Both the position numbers and the translations under genes were made by a program. The notes below the pieces were generated by a model. The model saw only the letters and a list, made by a program, of their open reading frames with translations, was not told the origin of the DNA and made no database searches. DNA of 64,000 nucleotides. It comes from Xanthomonas floridensis (lineage in GTDB: Bacteria; Pseudomonadota; Gammaproteobacteria; Xanthomonadales; Xanthomonadaceae). The DNA lies in NCBI RefSeq assembly GCF_001642575.1, contig NZ_LXNG01000056.1:1-64000 (forward strand), given 5' to 3'. Of this stretch, positions 26,569 to 35,989 are shown piece after piece; positions within the stretch are counted from its first letter, which is position 1; each line of letters begins with the position of its first letter.

Positions 26569-26976
26569 TCACGGGTCCTTGCGCAGCTTCTGAGCGAGCA
26601 GCTGGGCGAAATTGGGGAGTTGCTTGAGGTTGGGCAGGCTGGGTGCCGGCGTGGGCGGCAGCGGTTCGGGCAAGGTGTGCAAGGTGGTGATGCCGCCGGC
26701 GGTCACGCCCAGCAGCAACTGCTGGCCATTGACCTCGACCACCACCACGCGCTCCTTGGCACCTACCGCCAGACTGGTGACCAGGCGCAGGCCCTCGCTG
26801 CTGCGGAAACCGCTGCCGGGCATGCGCTTGAGCAACCAGCCCAGGCCGACGATCAGCGCGAGCACCAGCAGCAATGCAAAGACTGCGCCAAACATGCTGG
26901 GCGTGGCCGGCGCCTGTGCGCCCACCTGGGTGGCCTTGGCCGCGACTGGCGCGGCAGTGGCCAGCAGGCCGATCAC
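26569..26976 (-). CDS. fliO: Flagellar export assembly protein FliO
   Basis: A 135-residue protein with one membrane helix (about 29-49) and a short cytoplasmic domain containing LVTSLAVGAKERVVVVEVNGQQLLLGVT, the FliO family core. FliO assists assembly of the FliP ring and is the least conserved export component. It overlaps fliN by four bases and precedes fliP by one base. Confidence 0.93.
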   Translation of the reverse strand: MIGLLATAAPVAAKATQVGAQAPATPSMFGAVFALLLVLALIVGLGWLLKRMPGSGFRSSEGLRLVTSLAVGAKERVVVVEVNGQQLLLGVTAGGITTLHTLPEPLPPTPAPSLPNLKQLPNFAQLLAQKLRKDP

Positions 26977-27311
26977 CGCAGCCTCCGGATCCGTTCGCTG
27001 GGGCTGACCACGTCGGTCAGGCGGATGCCGAAGCGGTCGTTGATGACGACCACTTCGCCATGCGCGATCAAGGTGCCGTTGACGTACACGTCCAGCGGCT
27101 CGCCGGCGCCACGCTCCAGTTCCACCACCGAGCCCTGGTTGAGCTGCAGCAGGTTACGGATCGGGATGCGCGCGCGGCCCACTTCCAGCGACAGCGTCAC
27201 CGGCACGTCCAGGATGACGTCCAGGTTGAGGTCGGTGGCATTCTGGTCGTGCTCGGCCTGCAGGCTGTCGAAGGTGGCAGGCGCGGCGTCGAGGATGTCG
27301 GAGTTGATCAT
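26973..27311 (-). CDS. fliN: Flagellar motor switch protein FliN
   Basis: A 112-residue SpoA-domain protein of the C-ring. The conserved block (LDVILDVPVTLSLEVGRARI, then LLQLNQGSVVELERGAGEPL and GEVVVINDRFGIRLTDVV) is complete. It tunes the motor with FliM and docks FliH at the C-ring. The start is the ATG overlapping the fliM stop (ATGA); the long reading upstream of it is fliM in another frame. Confidence 0.96.
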   Translation of the reverse strand: MINSDILDAAPATFDSLQAEHDQNATDLNLDVILDVPVTLSLEVGRARIPIRNLLQLNQGSVVELERGAGEPLDVYVNGTLIAHGEVVVINDRFGIRLTDVVSPSERIRRLR

Positions 27312-28321
27312 TTGCTGGAGTCCTGGGAGGGAACGGCACGCGGGGCTTGCACGCCAGGCGGGCGCACGGCGGTGATCTTCACGGCGTTGTTGCCGTTGGA
27401 GACGCCGAATTCGCCGGTGAATAAGGGGATCTCTTCCACGCACAGCGGCACCTGGGCGGGCAGGTCGATCGGCAGGATGTCGCCGATCTTCAGGCCGGTG
27501 AGCTGGCGCAGGCTCATGCGCTTGCTGGCCAGCACGCTGGACAGGGTTACCTCGGCGGTGTCCAGTTGCTCGCGCAGCATCACGTTCCACGAATCGTCGC
27601 GGTCGTTGCGGTCGCTCTGGATGCCGGCATCGAGCAGTTCGCGGATCGGCTCCAGCATCGAGTACGGCAGGGTGATGTGGATCTCGCCGCCGCCGCCTTC
27701 CAGCTCCACATGGAAGCGGCACACCACCACGTACTCGCGCGGGGTGACGATATTGGCGAAGTGCGGGTTGATTTCCGAGTTGATGTACTCGAAGTCCACG
27801 TCCATCACTGGTGCCCAGGCTTCCTTCAGGTCGGCAAAGGTCTGCTTGAGCATCAGCTGGATCACGCGCATCTCGGTGGCGGTGAATTCGCGGCCTTCGA
27901 TGCGGGTGTGGAAGCGGCCGTCGCCGCCGAAGAAGTTGTCCACCACGGTAAAGACCAGGGTGGGCTCGAACACGATCAGCCCGGTACCACGCAGCGGCTT
28001 GAAGCGGATCAGGTTGAGGTTGGTCGGCACATACAGCGAGTGCATGTATTCGTTGAACTTGACCAGGTCGATGCCGCGCACCGACAGGTCGGCCGAGCGC
28101 CGGATCAGGTTGAACAGACCGATACGCCACAAGCGTGCAAAACGCTCGTTGACCATCTCCAGGGTCGGCATGCGCCCGCGGATGATGCGGTCCTGGCTGG
28201 ACAGATCGTACTGGCGGGCCTCGCCAGGCAACGGCTCCGGCTCGGTATTGACCGCGCCCGAATCCACGCCATGCAGCAGGGCATCGATTTCGTCCTGGGA
28301 AAGCAGATCACTGACGCTCAT
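27308..28321 (-). CDS. fliM: Flagellar motor switch protein FliM
   Basis: A 337-residue C-ring protein. The N-terminal motif LLSQDEIDALLHG binds CheY-P, the middle CheC-like domain contacts FliG, and the C-terminal SpoA domain pairs with FliN. Length and order are standard. It begins nine bases after the fliL stop and overlaps fliN by four bases. Confidence 0.97.
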   Translation of the reverse strand: MSVSDLLSQDEIDALLHGVDSGAVNTEPEPLPGEARQYDLSSQDRIIRGRMPTLEMVNERFARLWRIGLFNLIRRSADLSVRGIDLVKFNEYMHSLYVPTNLNLIRFKPLRGTGLIVFEPTLVFTVVDNFFGGDGRFHTRIEGREFTATEMRVIQLMLKQTFADLKEAWAPVMDVDFEYINSEINPHFANIVTPREYVVVCRFHVELEGGGGEIHITLPYSMLEPIRELLDAGIQSDRNDRDDSWNVMLREQLDTAEVTLSSVLASKRMSLRQLTGLKIGDILPIDLPAQVPLCVEEIPLFTGEFGVSNGNNAVKITAVRPPGVQAPRAVPSQDSSK

Positions 28322-28330
28322 GGGGCAGCC

Positions 28331-28849
28331 TTACTGGGTGACGAAACTGGTGAACAGCAATTCTTCGATGCATTTTTTGCCGGTTTCGCTGGTCATGACC
28401 TTCTGCGCCTCGGCCAGTGCGGATTTCTGCAGCTTCTGCTTGCCGGCCAGATCGGCAACGTCGGTGGCCTTGACCTGCGACAGCAGCATCAGCAGGTGCG
28501 CGCGGATGGCGGGGGCGTTCTCGGTGATGAGTTTGAGTTCTTCCGGGTCGCGGGTGACCAACTGCACTTCGACCTGAAGATACTGCGGGCCGTCGCCGGG
28601 ATCGGCCAGGTTGACCACAATCGCCGGGTCCATCGGGAAGTACTGTGCCGGCTTTGGCACTTCGGCCACCTTGGGGGTGGCGTGCTTGCCGCCTTTGTCC
28701 TCGCCCTTGTGGCCTAGAAAGAACCAGGCGCCGCCGCCGGCGGCCGCCAGGACCACCACACCGATGGCGATCAGCAGGATGGGCTTCTTGCCGCCCTTCT
28801 TCTTCTCGTCTTTCTCTTCGGTCTTCTCGGGTTTCTTTGCGGCTGCCAC
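28331..28849 (-). CDS. fliL: Flagellar basal-body associated protein FliL
   Basis: A 172-residue single-pass membrane protein near the stator ring. A Lys/Glu-rich cytoplasmic head precedes a membrane helix (about 22-44), and the periplasmic FliL domain contains YLQVEVQLVTRDPEELKLI. I choose the GTG at 28849 (VAAAKKPEKTEE) because GGAG lies six bases before it and because the sigma-54 site at 28882 would start the RNA near 28871. Upstream in-frame starts would lie at or before the 5' end of that RNA. It is the first gene of fliLMNOP. Confidence 0.92.
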   Translation of the reverse strand: MAAAKKPEKTEEKDEKKKGGKKPILLIAIGVVVLAAAGGGAWFFLGHKGEDKGGKHATPKVAEVPKPAQYFPMDPAIVVNLADPGDGPQYLQVEVQLVTRDPEELKLITENAPAIRAHLLMLLSQVKATDVADLAGKQKLQKSALAEAQKVMTSETGKKCIEELLFTSFVTQ

Positions 28850-28881
28850 AGTCTGCTCCAGGGGAATGCTCACCCAACGGA

Positions 28882-28897
28882 TGCAATCAGCGTGCCA
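28882..28897 (-). promoter_or_regulatory. Sigma-54 promoter for fliLMNOP
   Basis: On the minus strand the site reads TGGCACGCTGATTGCA, an exact match to TGGCACG-N4-TTGCA with GG-N10-GC spacing. It lies 33 bases before the chosen fliL start. Confidence 0.75.
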
Positions 28898-29041
28898 AAA
28901 CCGCGTCGGTTTCCTGGCGCGTGCGCGCGGCAACGCGAAATCCCCCCGCACACCTTGCGCTGCAGGGGGAGGGGCTCAGTCGCGATGGCCCGGGCAAGCG
29001 GGCGCTGCAGGTGCGCCGGGGTGCAATCACGGCGCCCTGGA

Positions 29042-30319
29042 TCAGGCGTAGGCGTCCAGCAATCCACGCTGGCGTAACACTACCGACGGAATTCCGACGG
29101 CCGGGCTGTCGTCCAGGGTAAGGCCGTTGCCCTCGCTGGCGCCGCCATTGCGATTGCCGGACTGGCTCTGCTGTTGCTGGCTCACGTCGGCCTGGCCGAG
29201 CTGGAAGCCGCTCTGACCAAGCATTTCGCGCAGCCGCGGCAGGCTCTGCTCCAGCGCCTGGCGGGTGTCGGCATGGGCGGCGGTGAAGCTGGCGTTGACC
29301 TTGTCGCCTTCCAGGTGCAGCCGTACTTCGACCGGGCCCATCTCGTTGGGGGTGAGCTTGATGTGGGCGTGACCAATCTTCTGGTCGGCCAGCCAGCTCA
29401 GGCGGGCGCCGATGGCATCGTCGAAGGTGTCGCTGCCCATTTCCGGGGTCGGGGTGGGCGAGGCGCTGAAGATCGGCGCCGGGTCCTGCAGGCGGGTGAG
29501 CGTGGGCGCGGCGGTGGGTAACACGAACGCCGGGGCATCCGGTGCGTCCACGGCGGCGGCGTCGTCGGCCGGGTCCAACGCCTTGACCGCCATGCTCATC
29601 AGCGCGGCGGTCTGCGCATCGCCGCTCACCGCCGTGGTCGAGGTGGGCTTGGCGCCTGCGGCGGCAGCCGGCGCGAGCGCACCCAGGGCGGGCAGGGCCG
29701 TGGTGGCGGGTGCGGCAGCAGCGGCCGTGGGTGCGGTGGCGTCGGTTGGCACCGCAGTCGCGGTCGGCGTAGCGCCGGCCGCATTGGCCATGCTGGCGGC
29801 CAGCGCTGCGGCAGCGGCGGCCAGCACATCGCCGCCCGGTACCGCCTGGGCCAGCAGGCTCATGCCAAAACCGCCCAGGCCCGCCGGCGGCCAGCCGGCT
29901 TCGGTGGGCGTGGCTGCATCGGCGGGGGCGTCCTTGCTGTCCTTGCTGGCAGCTGCGCTCTTGCCGCTCGCGGTGGCGGCACTGCTGTCCTTGGCTGCCG
30001 GTTCCTTGGCGGGCTGGGCAGGCTTGGCATCAGCGTCCTGGGCGCGCGGGCGCTTGGTCGCATCGCCGGGCGCGTCATCGCCCTGATCGTCGTCGGAGCG
30101 ATGCTTATCGGATTGGCTGGATTTGGCGGCAGGCGGCTTGGCCGGCACGCGCTCGGGCGTCTGCTGCGGAGCGTGGTTGGGCGTGGTGGCCGGATTGAGC
30201 ATGCGCGCAAACTGGTCCTGCGCCGGGTCCTGTTCGGACGAGGGGTCGCTGTAGCTGGACTTCTTGCCGGTGCTGGCAAGCGCGCCAAGGCCGGCGGCAA
30301 ACGCGGACAGGGGGTTCAT
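29042..30319 (-). CDS. fliK: Flagellar hook-length control protein FliK
   Basis: A 425-residue exported ruler that sets hook length and triggers the FlhB specificity switch. Most of it is low-complexity Ala/Pro/Thr/Lys sequence, typical of the ruler region. The C-terminal Flg_hook domain (about 320-400) contains HIKLTPNEMGPVEVRLHLEG and HADTRQALEQSLPRLREML. The start MNPLSAFAAG at 30319 overlaps the fliJ stop; the longer reading upstream is fliJ and fliI in another frame. Confidence 0.93.
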   Translation of the reverse strand: MNPLSAFAAGLGALASTGKKSSYSDPSSEQDPAQDQFARMLNPATTPNHAPQQTPERVPAKPPAAKSSQSDKHRSDDDQGDDAPGDATKRPRAQDADAKPAQPAKEPAAKDSSAATASGKSAAASKDSKDAPADAATPTEAGWPPAGLGGFGMSLLAQAVPGGDVLAAAAAALAASMANAAGATPTATAVPTDATAPTAAAAAPATTALPALGALAPAAAAGAKPTSTTAVSGDAQTAALMSMAVKALDPADDAAAVDAPDAPAFVLPTAAPTLTRLQDPAPIFSASPTPTPEMGSDTFDDAIGARLSWLADQKIGHAHIKLTPNEMGPVEVRLHLEGDKVNASFTAAHADTRQALEQSLPRLREMLGQSGFQLGQADVSQQQQSQSGNRNGGASEGNGLTLDDSPAVGIPSVVLRQRGLLDAYA

Positions 30320-30771
30320 ACGGCGTCTCCGTGAGTATCTTCGGCCCGCGCCAGGCGCGAGCGGCGTGCGCCCAGATCGTCCATTTCGCGCTGGTCGCGG
30401 CGTTCGATCACCTTGTTTTCCTGGGCGCGGTAACTGGCCGCCAGCTGTTCCAGCACCTGCTTCTCGCGGCTGGCCAGCAGCAGGCGGGTGCGTTCGGATT
30501 CGACCTTGGCGCGGTTGCTTTCCACGGTCTGGGCCTGCTGCAGCACGGCGCTGTCGAGCCGGTCCAGGAACGCGCGGCGGTTGCTCAGCGCCACGGCGCT
30601 GGTGCCGGCCATGTGGCTGTTGGCGTATTCCTCGGCATAGCGGCGCAGTTCTTCCAGGCGTGACTGGTGGGTGTCCAGCACGCGCTGGCGCTCGGCCAGG
30701 TCGCGGGCCACCTTGTCTTCCTGTTCCTGCGCGCGGCGCAGCAGGGGGTTGATTCGCTTGGACTGCATCAT
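30316..30771 (-). CDS. fliJ: Flagellar export chaperone FliJ
   Basis: A 151-residue all-helical, charged coiled-coil protein, the length and character expected of FliJ, the central stalk of the FliI ATPase and chaperone escort. Two ATGs in tandem at 30771 and 30768 are equally possible starts. It sits three bases after fliI and overlaps fliK by four bases. Confidence 0.9.
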   Translation of the reverse strand: MMQSKRINPLLRRAQEQEDKVARDLAERQRVLDTHQSRLEELRRYAEEYANSHMAGTSAVALSNRRAFLDRLDSAVLQQAQTVESNRAKVESERTRLLLASREKQVLEQLAASYRAQENKVIERRDQREMDDLGARRSRLARAEDTHGDAV

Positions 30772-30774
30772 GAA

Positions 30775-32151
30775 TTAATTCTCGGGTTCCACCAGCTGCT
30801 GCAGCGCGGACAGGCTGTCGCTCAGCAGCGAGGCCTTGTGCACGTCCTGGCCAAGGAATTCGACGATCTCCGGCCAACGCGCCAATGCTTCGTCGGTGGC
30901 CGGGTCGCTGCCGCGCTGGTAGGCACCGATGGCGATCAGGTCGCGGTTGGCGGTGTAGGCAGAGAGCAGGCGCTTGAGCTTGCGGATGCGCAGGCGCCAG
31001 GGTTCGTCGGCAATGTCCTGCACCACGCGGCTGACCGAGGATTCCAGGTCGATGGCCGGGTACAGGCCGCTGTCGGCAACCCGACGCGAAAGTAGGATGT
31101 GGCCGTCCAGGATGGCGCGGGCGGCGTCGGCGATCGGGTCCTGCGGGTCGTCGCCTTCGGTCAGCACGGTGTAGAAGGCGGTGATCGAGCCGCGGCCCTT
31201 GGCGCCGTTGCCGGCCCGTTCCACCAGCGCCGGCAATTTGGCGAACACCGACGGCGGGTAGCCGCGGGTGGTCGGCGGCTCGCCCACCGACAGGCCGATC
31301 TCGCGCTGCGCCTGCGCAAAGCGGGTCAGCGAGTCCATCAGCAACAACACGTTCAAGCCCTGGTCGCGGAACCATTCGGCGATGGCAGTGGCGCGGTAGG
31401 CGCCGTGCAGGCGCGCCAGCGGCGGGCGGTCGGCCGGGGCGGCCACGACCACGGCACGACGGAGGCCTTCTTCGCCCAGGGTGGTTTCGACGAAATCGCG
31501 CACTTCGCGGCCACGTTCGCCGATCAGCCCGACCACGATGACGTCGGCGGAGGTGAAGCGGGTCATCATGCCCAGCAGCGTCGACTTACCGACGCCGGAC
31601 CCGGCGAACAGGCCCACGCGCTGGCCGCGGCCGATCGGCAGCATGGCGTTGATGGCGCGCACGCCCACGTCCAGCGAGGTGGTGATGGGCTCGCGCGCCA
31701 GCGGGTTGATCGACACGCCGGCCATGCCGACGCTGCCTTCGGCCCGGATCGGGCCCTTGCCGTCCAGCGGGGTGCCGTCGCTGTCGATGACCCGGCCGAG
31801 CAGGCCTTCGCCCACTTCCACGCCGCCGCGGCGCCGCGAGGGCACCACGCGGGCGTTGGGCAGCAGGCCGTGCAGTTCGGCGCTGGGCATCAGATAGGTC
31901 CGTTCGCCGGCAAAGCCGACCACTTCGGCATCCACCCAGCCGCCGTCCACTTCCACCTTGCAGGTGGCGCCCATCGGCGCTTCGCAGCCGGTGGCTTCCA
32001 GGGTCAGGCCGACCGCGCGGCGCAGGATGCCTTCGCGGATCAGGGTGCGGCCCGCGGCCGGGTCCAGGCCCAGGCCGCTCAGGCGGGTGGCCAGGCGCAG
32101 ATTGCGTGCATCCAGCCAGTCGGCCGGGGTGGCTCCCAACAAGGCGCTCAC
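30775..32151 (-). CDS. fliI: Flagellum-specific ATP synthase FliI
   Basis: A 458-residue export ATPase related to F1-beta. Walker A is GLFAGSGVGKST, Walker B is VLLLMDSLTR, and the glutamate-containing GERGREVRDF follows the fold's usual order. It unfolds or releases export cargo together with FliH and FliJ. The start is a GTG that overlaps the fliH stop (GTGA), showing tight coupling. Confidence 0.97.
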   Translation of the reverse strand: MSALLGATPADWLDARNLRLATRLSGLGLDPAAGRTLIREGILRRAVGLTLEATGCEAPMGATCKVEVDGGWVDAEVVGFAGERTYLMPSAELHGLLPNARVVPSRRRGGVEVGEGLLGRVIDSDGTPLDGKGPIRAEGSVGMAGVSINPLAREPITTSLDVGVRAINAMLPIGRGQRVGLFAGSGVGKSTLLGMMTRFTSADVIVVGLIGERGREVRDFVETTLGEEGLRRAVVVAAPADRPPLARLHGAYRATAIAEWFRDQGLNVLLLMDSLTRFAQAQREIGLSVGEPPTTRGYPPSVFAKLPALVERAGNGAKGRGSITAFYTVLTEGDDPQDPIADAARAILDGHILLSRRVADSGLYPAIDLESSVSRVVQDIADEPWRLRIRKLKRLLSAYTANRDLIAIGAYQRGSDPATDEALARWPEIVEFLGQDVHKASLLSDSLSALQQLVEPEN

Positions 32152-32768
32152 AGGCCTGCTCCGGATTTACGCATGACTGTCTCCAGCGCAGCCCGCAGGC
32201 GCGCGTCCAGGGTGCCGTCCACGCGCACGCTCTCGGCGTGCACGCGCAGGTCGCCGCGGCTCAGGCTCATGTCCGGGGCCACGCGGGTGGTGCTGCTGGG
32301 TGCCAGGTGCGGCAGCAGCGCGGTGATGTCGTCCGGGTGCAGGCGCACTTCGACCTCGCGGCCGGCGCCGCCGACCGCATCCACGGCCTCGCCGACCAGT
32401 TCGGCCAGCAGCTGCGGATCGGCCTGGTAGGCACGGCCGACCAGCTGGCCGGCGATACGCACGGCCAGCTCGCCAAGCGCGCCGACCACCTCGTTTTCCA
32501 GCCGCGCCAGCGGGCGGGTGAAGTTGTCCAGGATGCCGTCGATCTGCGCGGTGAGGCGGCGCACTTCCGACTGGCCCTGGGCAAAGCCTTCAGCATGGCC
32601 GCGGGCAAAGCCCTCCTGCTGGGCGGCGTCCTCGATGGCCTGGATCTCTTCCAGGGTCGGCGGGCGCAGCACCGGCTCGAGCATGGCCGGTTCGTCGTAC
32701 TCCGGCTCCGGCAGGGCCGGCGCCATGTGCAGGTCGGGGGCCAGCCAGCGGGTGACCACGTCGTTCAT
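32148..32768 (-). CDS. fliH: Flagellar export stator protein FliH
   Basis: A 206-residue protein that dimerises, regulates FliI and anchors it to FliN. A variable Pro-rich N-terminus, a GxxxG-rich helix (GFARGHAEGFAQGQ, about 52-66) and a C-terminal V-ATPase-E-like domain are all seen. It is coupled to fliG and fliI by 4-base overlaps. Confidence 0.93.
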   Translation of the reverse strand: MNDVVTRWLAPDLHMAPALPEPEYDEPAMLEPVLRPPTLEEIQAIEDAAQQEGFARGHAEGFAQGQSEVRRLTAQIDGILDNFTRPLARLENEVVGALGELAVRIAGQLVGRAYQADPQLLAELVGEAVDAVGGAGREVEVRLHPDDITALLPHLAPSSTTRVAPDMSLSRGDLRVHAESVRVDGTLDARLRAALETVMRKSGAGL

Positions 32769-33775
32769 ACCATCGCCTCCGCACCGGCGCCGCCAAGGCT
32801 GATGGCGCCTTCGTCAGCCAGGCGGCGGACGATGGTGAGGATTTCCTTCTGCGCCGCTTCCACGTCGGCCAGGCGCACCGGGCCGCGCGCTTCCATGTCC
32901 TCGATCAGGATCTCGGCGGCGCGCTGGGACATGTTGCGGGTGATCTTCTCGCGCACCTTGACGTCGGCGCCGCGCAGCGCCAGGCCCAGGCGCTCGCCGG
33001 AGACTTCGCGCAGCAGGGTCTGCAGGCCGCGATCGTCCAGGTCCACCAGGTTGTCGAACACGAACATCAGGTCCTGGATCTTGGTGGCCAGGTCGGCGTC
33101 GATCTTGCTGATCTCGCCCAGCACGCCCTGGTCGGCGCCGGTGTCCAGGAAGTTGAGGATGTTGGCTGCCACCTTGATGCCGCCCACGTTGGACGACTTC
33201 AGGTTCTGGTTGCCGGCGAATTGACGTTCCATGATGTCGTTGAGCTCGCTCAACGCGTTGGGCGGGATGCCGTCCAGCGTGGCGATGCGCAGCAACACGT
33301 CGGCGCGGGTGCGCTCGGGCAGGTTCTTCAGCGACTCGGCGGCCTGGTCGCTGTCCAGATGCGCCATCACGATCGCGATGATCTGCGGGTGTTCGTTGCG
33401 CACCAGGTCGGCGACCGCGCGCGGGTCCATCCACTTGAGGGTGTCCAGGCCGGTGGTATTGCGGCCGAGCAGGATGCGGTCGATCAGGCCGCCGGCCTTG
33501 TCGGCGCCCAGCGCCTGGATCAGCACGTTGCGGATGTAGTCGTCGGCGCCCACGCCCAGCGAGGTCTTGCCGGCCAGTTCGCCGTTGAAGTCGTCCATCA
33601 CCTTTTCGACCTGGTCGCGCGAGATGCCGGTCATGGTGGCCATGGCGATGCCGATCTTCTGCACCTCCTTGGGGTCCATGTGCTTGAGCACTTCGGCGGC
33701 GTCGCTCTCACCCAGCGACAGCAGCAGCACCGCGGCGCGCTGCACTCCGGTCATCGGTTGTGTTTCAGGCTTCAC
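32765..33775 (-). CDS. fliG: Flagellar motor switch protein FliG
   Basis: A 336-residue C-ring protein that couples the stator to rotation. The N-terminal domain binds FliF (GVQRAAVLLLSLGESDAAEVL), the middle domain carries the EHPQIIA motif that contacts FliM, and the C-terminal domain has the charged torque helix. The start is a GTG overlapping fliF by 11 bases; an ATG seven codons in is possible. Confidence 0.96.
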   Translation of the reverse strand: MKPETQPMTGVQRAAVLLLSLGESDAAEVLKHMDPKEVQKIGIAMATMTGISRDQVEKVMDDFNGELAGKTSLGVGADDYIRNVLIQALGADKAGGLIDRILLGRNTTGLDTLKWMDPRAVADLVRNEHPQIIAIVMAHLDSDQAAESLKNLPERTRADVLLRIATLDGIPPNALSELNDIMERQFAGNQNLKSSNVGGIKVAANILNFLDTGADQGVLGEISKIDADLATKIQDLMFVFDNLVDLDDRGLQTLLREVSGERLGLALRGADVKVREKITRNMSQRAAEILIEDMEARGPVRLADVEAAQKEILTIVRRLADEGAISLGGAGAEAMV

Positions 33776-35489
33776 TGGCGACCCATCCCTTCACGACTTG
33801 TGCAACACGTTTTGAATCGGCTTTGACCGCCTCGCGAGCCACGCGCATGCGCTCTTCGTAGGCGTCCGGCAGGGCGATCGGGCTCTTCTTGTCCTGACCG
33901 ATCTGCGCGGTGTCTTCTTCCAGGCGGGGCATCAGGTCGTCGTCTTCGTCGACCATCCGCACGTCGGCGCTCTGTGGAGTGCCATCGTTGCCAGCCTTGC
34001 GCTGCTTGTCCTTGACCGCGGTCACGCCGGTGAGCTGGCGCAGGGTGGGGCGTACCACGCCGAACAGCAGCGCCAGCACCACCACCGCACCGACCAGCAG
34101 GCGCAGACCGTTCTGCACGCGCGGGTCTTCCCACCACTTCGGGCCTTCCTCGCCCGCCACCGCTTCCCGCACGAACGGGGCATTCATCACCGACACCGTG
34201 TCGCCACGTGCCGCGTCGAAGCCCACTGCCTGCTTGACCAGGCCCTCGATGCGGGTGAGCTCGGCGGCGGTGAGCGGCTGCTCCACCATCTTGCCCTTGG
34301 CACCGGGGCGCGGGACGTTGTCCAGCAGCACCGCCACCGACACCCGCTTGATGCGGCCGGCCGGCTGACGGGTGTGTTGCAAGGTTCGGTCCAATTCGTA
34401 GTTGCGGGTGGCGCTTTTGGAACTTTCGGTCGGCGCGGCCGGGGCGGCGGCCTGGCCGTTGGCCGCGGCCGGGGTGCCCGGCGCACCGGCGACGGCCGGC
34501 GCCGGCGGCTGGCCGGGGCTGTTGCTGGTGGCGCCCGGAGGACCCTGCGGGCCGGTGGCGCTAGTGCTGGTGTCGCTGACCTGCTCGCTGCGCAGCTTGG
34601 CCGGCTCGCCGTTGTAGAGCTCGCGGGCCTCTTCCACGACCGAGAAGTCCATGTCCACGCTGGTTTCCGGATTGACCCGGCCAGGGCCGGTCATCGGCTC
34701 CAGCAGTTCGCGGATGCGCTGGTTGTAGGAGCTTTCCTGGCGGCGTACCTGTTCGAACTGGGCGGCGTGCTGGGCGGCGTCGCTGTTGGGGTCGGCGATG
34801 GAGAGCATGCGGCCGCTCTGGTCGACCACGGTCACCCGCTCGGGGGTCATGTCCGGGATGCTGGACGCCACCAGATTGACGATGGCATCGACCTGGTTGC
34901 GCTCCAGGCCCTGGCCGCCGCGCAGTTCCAGCACCACCGAGGCGCTGGCCACGTCGCGCTGGCGGGTGAACGCGCTGGGCTTGGGAATGGCCAGGTGCAC
35001 GCGGGCCTCGCGCACCGGGCGCAGGGTGCCGATGGTGCGCGAGAGTTCGGTTTCCAGCGCGTGCTGGTAGCGGGCGTTTTCCACGAACTGGCTGACGCCG
35101 AAGCCCGGGTCCTTTTCCATCAATTCGAAGCCGCCGCCGGTTTCCTTGCCGGTCAGGCCGGAGCCGGCCAGCTTCAGGCGGGCGTCGTACAGGCGGTCCT
35201 GCGGCACCGAGATGGCGCCGGTGGCCTGGTCGATCTTGTAGGGGATCTGCGCGGTGCGCAGCAGGTCGGCCGCTTCGGCATTGCCCTTTTCATCCAGGCC
35301 GGTATACAGCGCCTGGTAGCCCGGCTGCTGCGACCAGAAGAACACCGCCAGACCGGCCGCCACCGCCAGGGCGATCATCGCCATCATGGTCAGCTTGCGG
35401 GTGATCTGCAGGCTGCGGACACGGTCGAACCATTGACCCGCCTTCTCGGCGTTCTGGTTCACGTTTTCTCTGCTGATCGCGAGTGCCAT
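33765..35489 (-). CDS. fliF: Flagellar MS-ring protein FliF
   Basis: A 574-residue protein with membrane helices near 35-55 and 460-480 enclosing the periplasmic ring-building domains, including the YscJ-type stretch GNAEAADLLRTAQIPYK. The C-terminal cytoplasmic tail binds FliG. A Gly/Pro/Ala-rich stretch at about 305-350 lies in the variable loop that forms the beta collar. It follows fliE by 13 bases. Confidence 0.97.
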   Translation of the reverse strand: MALAISRENVNQNAEKAGQWFDRVRSLQITRKLTMMAMIALAVAAGLAVFFWSQQPGYQALYTGLDEKGNAEAADLLRTAQIPYKIDQATGAISVPQDRLYDARLKLAGSGLTGKETGGGFELMEKDPGFGVSQFVENARYQHALETELSRTIGTLRPVREARVHLAIPKPSAFTRQRDVASASVVLELRGGQGLERNQVDAIVNLVASSIPDMTPERVTVVDQSGRMLSIADPNSDAAQHAAQFEQVRRQESSYNQRIRELLEPMTGPGRVNPETSVDMDFSVVEEARELYNGEPAKLRSEQVSDTSTSATGPQGPPGATSNSPGQPPAPAVAGAPGTPAAANGQAAAPAAPTESSKSATRNYELDRTLQHTRQPAGRIKRVSVAVLLDNVPRPGAKGKMVEQPLTAAELTRIEGLVKQAVGFDAARGDTVSVMNAPFVREAVAGEEGPKWWEDPRVQNGLRLLVGAVVVLALLFGVVRPTLRQLTGVTAVKDKQRKAGNDGTPQSADVRMVDEDDDLMPRLEEDTAQIGQDKKSPIALPDAYEERMRVAREAVKADSKRVAQVVKGWVASEA

Positions 35490-35502
35490 GTGTCGTCAAT
35501 CC

Positions 35503-35874
35503 TTACAGCGGCATGTTCATGACGTCCTGGTAAGCCTGGACGAGACGGTTACGGACTTCCACGGTGGCGCGGAAGGCCACCTGGGACTGCTGGGAGGCGA
35601 CCATGACCCGGGCCAGATCGGCACTGGGGTCGCCCATTTCGAATGCCTTGGAGAGCGCGCCGGCCTTCTGCTGCGCTTCATTCACGCCGCCGATGGCACC
35701 GCGCAAGGTTTCGCTGAAGCTCGGTGCCTGGGTGGCCGGGGTTCCCTGTGCGCCGGCCAGCCCCTGGATCTGATTGCCGCGCGCCGCATCGCCCACCGCG
35801 CCCATCGGGCCTTGGCCCATCTGCGTCTGGTAGCTGCGGATCTGCGAGAGGATGGAGGTGACGGAATCGCTCAT
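35503..35874 (-). CDS. fliE: Flagellar hook-basal body junction protein FliE
   Basis: A 123-residue rod protein linking the MS ring to the rod. The C-terminal half (FSETLRGAIGGVNEAQQKA, then DLARVMVASQQSQVAFRATVEVRNRLVQAYQD) is the family's conserved helical region. The start MSDSVTSILSQ is used; the upstream extension crosses a promoter and repeats. First gene of the fliEFGHIJK unit. Confidence 0.96.
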   Translation of the reverse strand: MSDSVTSILSQIRSYQTQMGQGPMGAVGDAARGNQIQGLAGAQGTPATQAPSFSETLRGAIGGVNEAQQKAGALSKAFEMGDPSADLARVMVASQQSQVAFRATVEVRNRLVQAYQDVMNMPL

Positions 35875-35907
35875 GGGTGCGGTCAGCCAGGGAGGCATCC
35901 ACACCAA

Positions 35908-35923
35908 TGCAAGCGCCGTGCCG
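35908..35923 (-). promoter_or_regulatory. Sigma-54 promoter for fliE
   Basis: On the minus strand the site reads CGGCACGGCGCTTGCA, with GG-N10-GC spacing, GGCACG and TTGCA intact and one mismatch at the first base of the -24 element. It lies 34 bases before fliE. Confidence 0.7.
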
Positions 35924-35989
35924 AAATGGCGCCGGGATTCCGGCGCGGGGACATTCCTGTCGCGCCTGTCGGCGGGGGCGTTGCAGCGA

